From JBMYTN01 sp049604415 (GTDB taxonomy: Bacteria; Pseudomonadota; Alphaproteobacteria; Rhodospirillales; Rhodospirillaceae): 22,891 nt of DNA. The notes under the pieces were generated by a model that saw only the letters and a list, made by a program, of their open reading frames with translations, did not search any database and was not told the origin of the DNA. The stretch covers positions 1-22,891 of the forward strand of contig JBMYTN010000057.1 in assembly GCA_049604415.1 (NCBI GenBank), read 5' to 3'. Positions 22,364 to 22,891 of the stretch are shown one piece after another (within the stretch, counting starts at the first letter, position 1; every line of letters begins with the position of its first letter). Position numbers and translations under genes: made by a program.

Positions 22364-22891
22364 ATGATCGGACCCCTTCTTGGCCGCAGAATGCGCGACC
22401 ACTCTACCCTGTTGCGCGGTGCCGGGCTGACAGCCCTGTTTTTGATGCTGGCCCCCCTGCCGGGCCATGCGGTGGACCCCGGATCGGACCCTTGGGCCCC
22501 AGACACGCCCTTTGCTGACATCCGGGTCATGATCGAGCAGCAGCAATTTGCCCGCGCCGAAACCGAGCTGAGAACCCTGCTGCCAACCCATCAGGACAAT
22601 GCCGATATCGCCAATATGCTCGGCTTTGTCCTGCGCAAGCAGGGCGAATTCACTGAGGCCCGGGTGCATTACGACCGGGCCTTAGCACTGGAGCCCGCCC
22701 ATCTCGGTGCCCTGGAATATAAGGGCGAATTGGAACTCCAAACCGGGGATCCGGAAGCCGCACGGGTGCTCTATCGACGGCTGGCCGCTGCCTGCCCGGA
22801 AGATTGCCACGAGCTTGAGGATCTGCGCGAGGCTTTCGAGGCCGCCGGAGAGGCCCTACCGAGTGGCAAAGACTCAAGCGCGGTGCGCTAA
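22364..22891 (+). CDS. Exported TPR-repeat protein
   Basis: This is a 175-residue protein, with its stop exactly at the window end. The signal peptide is basic (GRRMRDHSTLLR), then hydrophobic, with likely cleavage after GHA. The mature part holds about three tetratricopeptide units: RVMIEQQQFARAETELRTLL, ANMLGFVLRKQGEFTEARVHYDRALALEP and ALEYKGELELQTGDPEAARVLYRRL. AACPEDCHE has two Cys that could form a disulfide. It probably scaffolds a periplasmic complex; the partner is unknown. GGAG lies seven bases before the ATG. It lies 50 bp after the membrane protein gene, on the same strand, so the two may act together. Confidence 0.85.
   Translation: MIGPLLGRRMRDHSTLLRGAGLTALFLMLAPLPGHAVDPGSDPWAPDTPFADIRVMIEQQQFARAETELRTLLPTHQDNADIANMLGFVLRKQGEFTEARVHYDRALALEPAHLGALEYKGELELQTGDPEAARVLYRRLAAACPEDCHELEDLREAFEAAGEALPSGKDSSAVR

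Noticed and set aside
1..22891. CRISPR array, rRNA operon, intact tRNA or insertion sequence
   Set aside because: No regularly spaced repeats with unique spacers, no rRNA segments, no foldable tRNA and no transposase were seen.

Overview
The window is a GC-rich, densely coding bacterial chromosome segment. The protein families and gene style point to an alphaproteobacterium, most likely of the Rhodospirillales type. This is inferred from protein resemblance only, since no rRNA or other phylogenetic marker is present. Most genes lie on the minus strand with short gaps, ATGA overlaps and recognisable Shine-Dalgarno (SD) sites.

Layout. Positions 1-175 hold two copies of a 61-bp direct repeat with a palindromic core. 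Positions 193-2676 (minus) form a three-gene ABC importer operon of the nitrate/taurine type: solute-binding protein, permease, ATPase. It is divergent from a secreted class I cytochrome c (2941-3333), and a perfect short palindrome lies in the shared promoter region. Two small hypothetical genes converge at about 3.8 kb. Positions 4545-6752 (minus) carry three tandem paralogues of an unrecognised exported protein family, one of which is a lipoprotein. Next come housekeeping and metabolic genes on the minus strand: a GDP-mannose 4,6-dehydratase-like enzyme, a nicotinate phosphoribosyltransferase-like enzyme, class II DAHP synthase, glutathione reductase, a HupE/UreJ-type metal permease and a DUF805 membrane protein.

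Positions 13698-14707 are an island-like insert. A ParD/ParE-like toxin-antitoxin pair has its own promoter and operator-like palindrome. It is flanked by a 25-bp perfect direct repeat: one copy is the true 3' end of glmS, and the other lies about 0.85 kb away inside a nested inverted repeat. This resembles site-specific insertion at the glmS end, but no recombinase is present.

Positions 14689-21189 hold amino-sugar and heptose nucleotide synthesis. GlmS and GlmU make UDP-GlcNAc. HddA, an HddC-GmhB fusion and divergent GmhA could make GDP-D-glycero-alpha-D-manno-heptose from sedoheptulose 7-phosphate. With the dehydratase at 7-8 kb, this suggests surface polysaccharide or S-layer glycan precursor synthesis. 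The window ends with a multi-pass membrane protein of unknown function and an exported TPR protein, both on the plus strand.

The strongest candidates for something undescribed are the glmS-end toxin-antitoxin cassette and the three-paralogue exported family.
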